Below are positions 19,684-22,500 of a stretch of DNA of 22,500 bases, piece after piece. The notes below the pieces were generated by a model. That model worked only from the letters and a program-made list of their open reading frames with translations. It was not told the DNA's origin and searched no databases. A program made the translations under genes and the position numbers. Position 1 is the first letter of the stretch, and each line of letters starts with the position of its first letter. The stretch lies in contig MBPM02000029.1 in assembly GCA_001695595.3 (NCBI GenBank), forward strand, positions 110,001-132,500, written 5' to 3'. The stretch comes from Plasmopara viticola. Lineage: Eukaryota > Oomycota > Peronosporomycetes > Peronosporales > Peronosporaceae.

Positions 19684-20220
19684 CAATTAAAACAGAGAAC
19701 AACTTAGCATTTTTTTCAAAGTCTTTAGCTTTATTTTCCATACTTAATCCCTAATTAAATTTTTTCAATCTAACACGATGCCAAGTATTCAAAATCTTAA
19801 GCTATATATTCCATACTTATTCCCTAATTAATTTTTCTCTATCTAATACTATGTCAAGTATGCAAAGTCTTTGGCTGTATTCTCCATACTTAATCCTAAT
19901 TAACTTTTTTCTATCTATAACTTTGTCAAGCCAAAGTCGCTTAAAATCCATACAAATAAAACAGTTAGGAACTTAACATTTTTTTCAAAGTCTACTTATG
20001 TTTTTATACTAATTGCCTATGTAAATTTACGTCTGTACTAACCTACGCTACGTTTACTAAACTTCTTGCCTAATGTTGTTCCAAGCCAAGTACGCCACAG
20101 AACCTTACAATTAAGACAGAAAGCAACTTAGCATTCTTCGCAAAGTCTTCAGCTATGTATTCTATACTCAATGCCTACGTAAATCTACGTCTATACTAAC
20201 CTACGCTGCGTCTTCACAAT
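19684..20220. repeat. Degenerate spacer repeats, unit about 72 bp plus a larger unit
   Basis: CAAAGTCTTTAGC-like motifs recur at about 19718, 19790 and 19862 (72 bp steps), each followed by CCATACTTAATCCCTAATTA-like sequence. A second block, CAACTTAGCATT then CAAAGTCT, recurs at about 19700, 19970 and 20127. AATTTACGTCTGTACTAACC and a near copy occur at about 20025 and 20183. The copies are diverged. Confidence 0.75.
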
Positions 20221-20370
20221 TAACTTGTTGTTAAGTTAATTAACTTAAATACGCTTGAAAATCTATACTAATTCTAGTCTACACCTACTGTCCTACCAAG
20301 CTTCCTTACTAAAATTCAGTTTGCGCACAATATTTCCGTTTTTGCCTAGTCTAATTCTGGAGTAAAAGTT

Positions 20371-20450
20371 ATATAAAGCGGCTTATTAACTGATTACAAA
20401 TACAAAGGTACTTGCTTTTGTATTTGTAATCAATTAATAAGCCGATATAT
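20371..20450. repeat. Long near-perfect inverted repeat (hairpin)
   Basis: The left arm (about 20379-20406: CGGCTTATTAACTGATTACA plus AATACAAA) and right arm (about 20417-20444) are reverse complements over about 28 bp, with a single C/A difference and a loop of about 10 nt. ATAT-rich extensions lie on both sides. Candidates are a spacer cruciform with a role in Pol I termination or replication pausing, or a very small foldback element; the sequence does not decide. Confidence 0.85.
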
Positions 20451-20529
20451 ATAGTTTCCAATGATAGGCGAAAACAACCGTTTTGCGCATGTAAAAATGA
20501 ATAAAACCTATCAATAAATGCCATATTAA

Positions 20530-21880
20530 CTTCGCTACTTAAAATCACGAGTTTGGCTTGAATTTTACTAGCACAGGCACTTAGCAGTTCACACTAACAG
20601 CTTATAAGCCGATTATGCTAAATACTAATAAATCCAATACTAAATCGATATTAATGCGAAAACGTCTAGCAATTACTCAATGCTCTATTAAGATTCAATA
20701 CTATAACTTTCGAGTTTGGCTTGCAAATTATAAGCACCGGCACTTAGCGGTTTTCACTAATTGTTGAAAGCTGCTTATGCAAATTGCTAGTTAATTGAAA
20801 ACCATTATAACTTGGAAAGTTTAGCAAGTCCTTAATGTCCTATTAAGTTTCAATACTATAAGTCCCGAATTTGGCTTGATTTTTATTAGCACCGGCACTT
20901 AGCAGCTCACAGTTTATAAGCCGCTTATGCTTAATACTAGAAAATCAATACTTAATCAATTTGAATTCGAAAACGTCTAGCAATTACTTAATGCTCTATT
21001 AAAATTCAATACTATAACTTCCGAGTTTGGCTTGCAATTTATTAGCACCGGCACTTAACAGTTTTCACTAAAGGTTGAAAGCTGCTTATGCAAATTGCTA
21101 GTTAATTGAAAACCATTGTTTAGCATGTCCTTAATGTCCTATTAAGTTTCAATACTATAAGTTTCAAATTTGGCTTGAATTTTATTAGCACCGGCACTTA
21201 GCAGCTCACAGTTTATAAGCCGCTTATTCTTAATACCAAGAAATCAACACTTAATCGATTTCAATTCGAAAACGTCTAGCAATTAGTTAATGCTCTATTA
21301 AAATTCAATACTATAACTCTCGAGTTTGGCTTGCAATTGATTAGCACCGGCACTTAGCAGTTTTGACTAAAAGGTGAAAGCTGCTTATGCAAATTGCTAG
21401 TTAATTGTAAACCATTATAACTTGGAAAGTTTAGCATGTCCTTAAGTTTCAATACTATAAGTCCCGAATTTGGCTTGATTTTTATTAGCACCGGAACTTA
21501 GCAGCTCACAGTTCATAAGTCGCTTATGGTTAATACTAGAAAATCAATACTAAATCGATATATAAATTCGAAAACGTCTAGCAATTACTTAATGCTCTAT
21601 AAAGATTCAATACTATAACTTCCGAGTTTGGCTTGAAATTTATTAGCACCGGCAGTTAGCAGTTTTCACTAATTGTTGAAAGCTGCTTATGCAAATTGCT
21701 AGTTAATTGAAAACCATTATAACTTGGAAAGTTTAGCATGTCCTTAATGTCCTATTAAGTTTCAATACTATAAGTCTCGAATTTGGCTTGAATTTTATTA
21801 GCACCGGCACTTAGCAGCTCACAGTTTATAAGCCGCTTATACCTAATACTAATAAATTACATACTAAATCGATTGGAAAG
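20530..21880. repeat. Second spacer tandem array, monomer about 155 bp, nine copies, dimeric alternation
   Basis: CGAGTTTGGCTTG or near variants occur at 20548, 20711, 20866, 21022, 21165, 21321, 21465, 21622 and 21778. The monomers alternate. One type carries CAGCTCACAGTTTATAAGCC and AAAACGTCTAGCAATTACT; the other carries GAAAGCTGCTTATGCAAATT and GCTAGTTAATTGAAAACCAT. The higher-order period is about 300-310 bp. The sequence is unrelated by eye to the 163 bp array on the 18S side. Confidence 0.92.
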
Positions 21881-22242
21881 TTAGCACTTAATGAAAGTCA
21901 AAACAGTAGTCTTTCAGCACTAATCACTATTAACAAATATAATTGATTTCTTTCGCCGCCCCATGCGAAAGTAAATTACTTTAGTACGTCAGCCTTTGTT
22001 CGGCCGTATTACAATGTAAGTTTTTTTACACTGACCCACTGCTTATAAATATCTTAAAAACTTTTTTTTGAGTACCTTATCTCGATACCCCTATTTTGAA
22101 TATTTTATTAAGTATCTTTACATTGGGATTTAGCGGAAGATTTCGATTGATCTTCATTGTATTTACGATTAATACTGTTATTCTTTTTATTCTTTTATTG
22201 TTATTGCGCGGTTGCAATAGGGGGAGAAATGTTCATTTCTGA
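21881..22242 (-). other. 3' external spacer downstream of 28S
   Basis: Unique sequence between the second array and the 28S 3' end. It contains a hairpin CTTTCGC/GCGAAAG (21951-21971) and T runs (about 22021-22027 and 22063-22070). Pol I termination is expected in this interval, but no terminator consensus can be named. Confidence 0.55.
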
Positions 22243-22500
22243 ACAAATCAATAGAACAAGGGCTAAATCTCAGCAGATCGTAGTACAAGACTACTCTCAT
22301 GCTTACAACACCCCGTTCTGTAGTTTAGTCGTCTACAAAGGATTTATCTTTCCCAATATTTGAAATTACAATTCAGCATACTCTTTGCTACAAGCATTTG
22401 ACAAGTAGCAGAGTGCGTTGCAATTTTATGATGTTGGGTGCCTAAAAGACACCTATCGCTATTCGTGTTACATCGGGAAAGGTGATTATCGTCTATTCCA
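22243..22500 (-). rRNA. 28S (LSU) rRNA, 3' end (partial)
   Basis: On the minus strand the sequence carries the conserved LSU tail: GATAAATCCTTTGTAGACGA, ACGGGGTGTTGTAAGC, TACGATCTGCTGAGATTTAG and CCCTTGTTCTATTGATTTGT, ending at about 22243. This parallels the end of yeast 25S rRNA segment by segment. The gene continues past the window edge. Its position fixes the direction of the rDNA unit: 28S, spacer, then 18S of the next repeat, all on the minus strand. The 68-codon plus-strand frame at 22157-22363 is an artefact of this gene. Confidence 0.95.

Noticed and set aside
19484..19707. Two overlapping 68-69 codon plus-strand frames, one starting with a hydrophobic stretch
   Set aside because: They come from a C/T-rich stretch without stops, have no recognisable domain, and are mirrored by an equally open minus-strand frame.
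22157..22363. 68-codon open frame on the plus strand
   Set aside because: It covers the antisense of the 28S 3' end; the rRNA signal explains the sequence.

Overview
The window covers one complete intergenic spacer of a nuclear ribosomal DNA unit, read on the minus strand. It runs from the 3' end of the 28S gene (22500 down to about 22243), through about 17 kb of spacer, to the 5' end of the 18S gene (5169). The 18S segment reads like an oomycete (Peronosporales/Pythium-like stramenopile) SSU. The 28S tail carries the universal eukaryotic terminal domain. A 5S rRNA gene lies in the spacer on the same strand, an arrangement known in oomycetes. The species was not determined, and the family matches are from memory, without a search.

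Both small-subunit-side RNA genes are broken by mobile elements. (1) At the left edge, a plus-strand non-LTR retrotransposon (LINE-L, 1 to about 4604, its 5' part outside the window) abuts 18S exactly where the conserved 530-loop segment should begin, so only the first 565 nt or so of 18S are here. (2) The 5S gene is split in two: nt 1-54 at 19090-19143 and nt 43 onward at 12015-12091. Between the halves lie a 6.7 kb minus-strand non-LTR element (LINE-R, 12433-19089) and a 324 bp tRNA-headed SINE (12092-12415). The 12-17 bp target duplications of both insertions come from one 5S site, and both elements have the same 3' junction. This suggests a 5S-targeted LINE with a SINE that uses its machinery.

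LINE-L and LINE-R are relatives. Each has an ORF1 ending in, or containing, an acidic Ser/Asp-rich tract, and an ORF2 with an AP-like endonuclease, a reverse transcriptase and a C-terminal CCHC finger. In both, ORF2 has no ATG before the endonuclease catalytic motif and overlaps the end of ORF1 in the +1 frame. Both copies are decayed: LINE-L has one in-frame TAA and one frameshift in ORF2; LINE-R has one TAA in ORF1, and one frameshift and one TAA in ORF2.

The rest is AT-rich spacer without credible genes. From the 18S side: external transcribed spacer (5170 to about 5640); a 3.3 kb array of about 20 monomers of roughly 163 bp that alternate as two types (5640-8980); a low-complexity stretch (8980-10700); about 2.7 copies of a 370 bp tandem repeat (10700-11690); then the 5S locus with its insertions. 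Beyond the 5S gene: degenerate 72 bp repeats (19684-20220), an 80 bp near-perfect hairpin (20371-20450), nine monomers of about 155 bp (20530-21880), and the 3' spacer leading to 28S.
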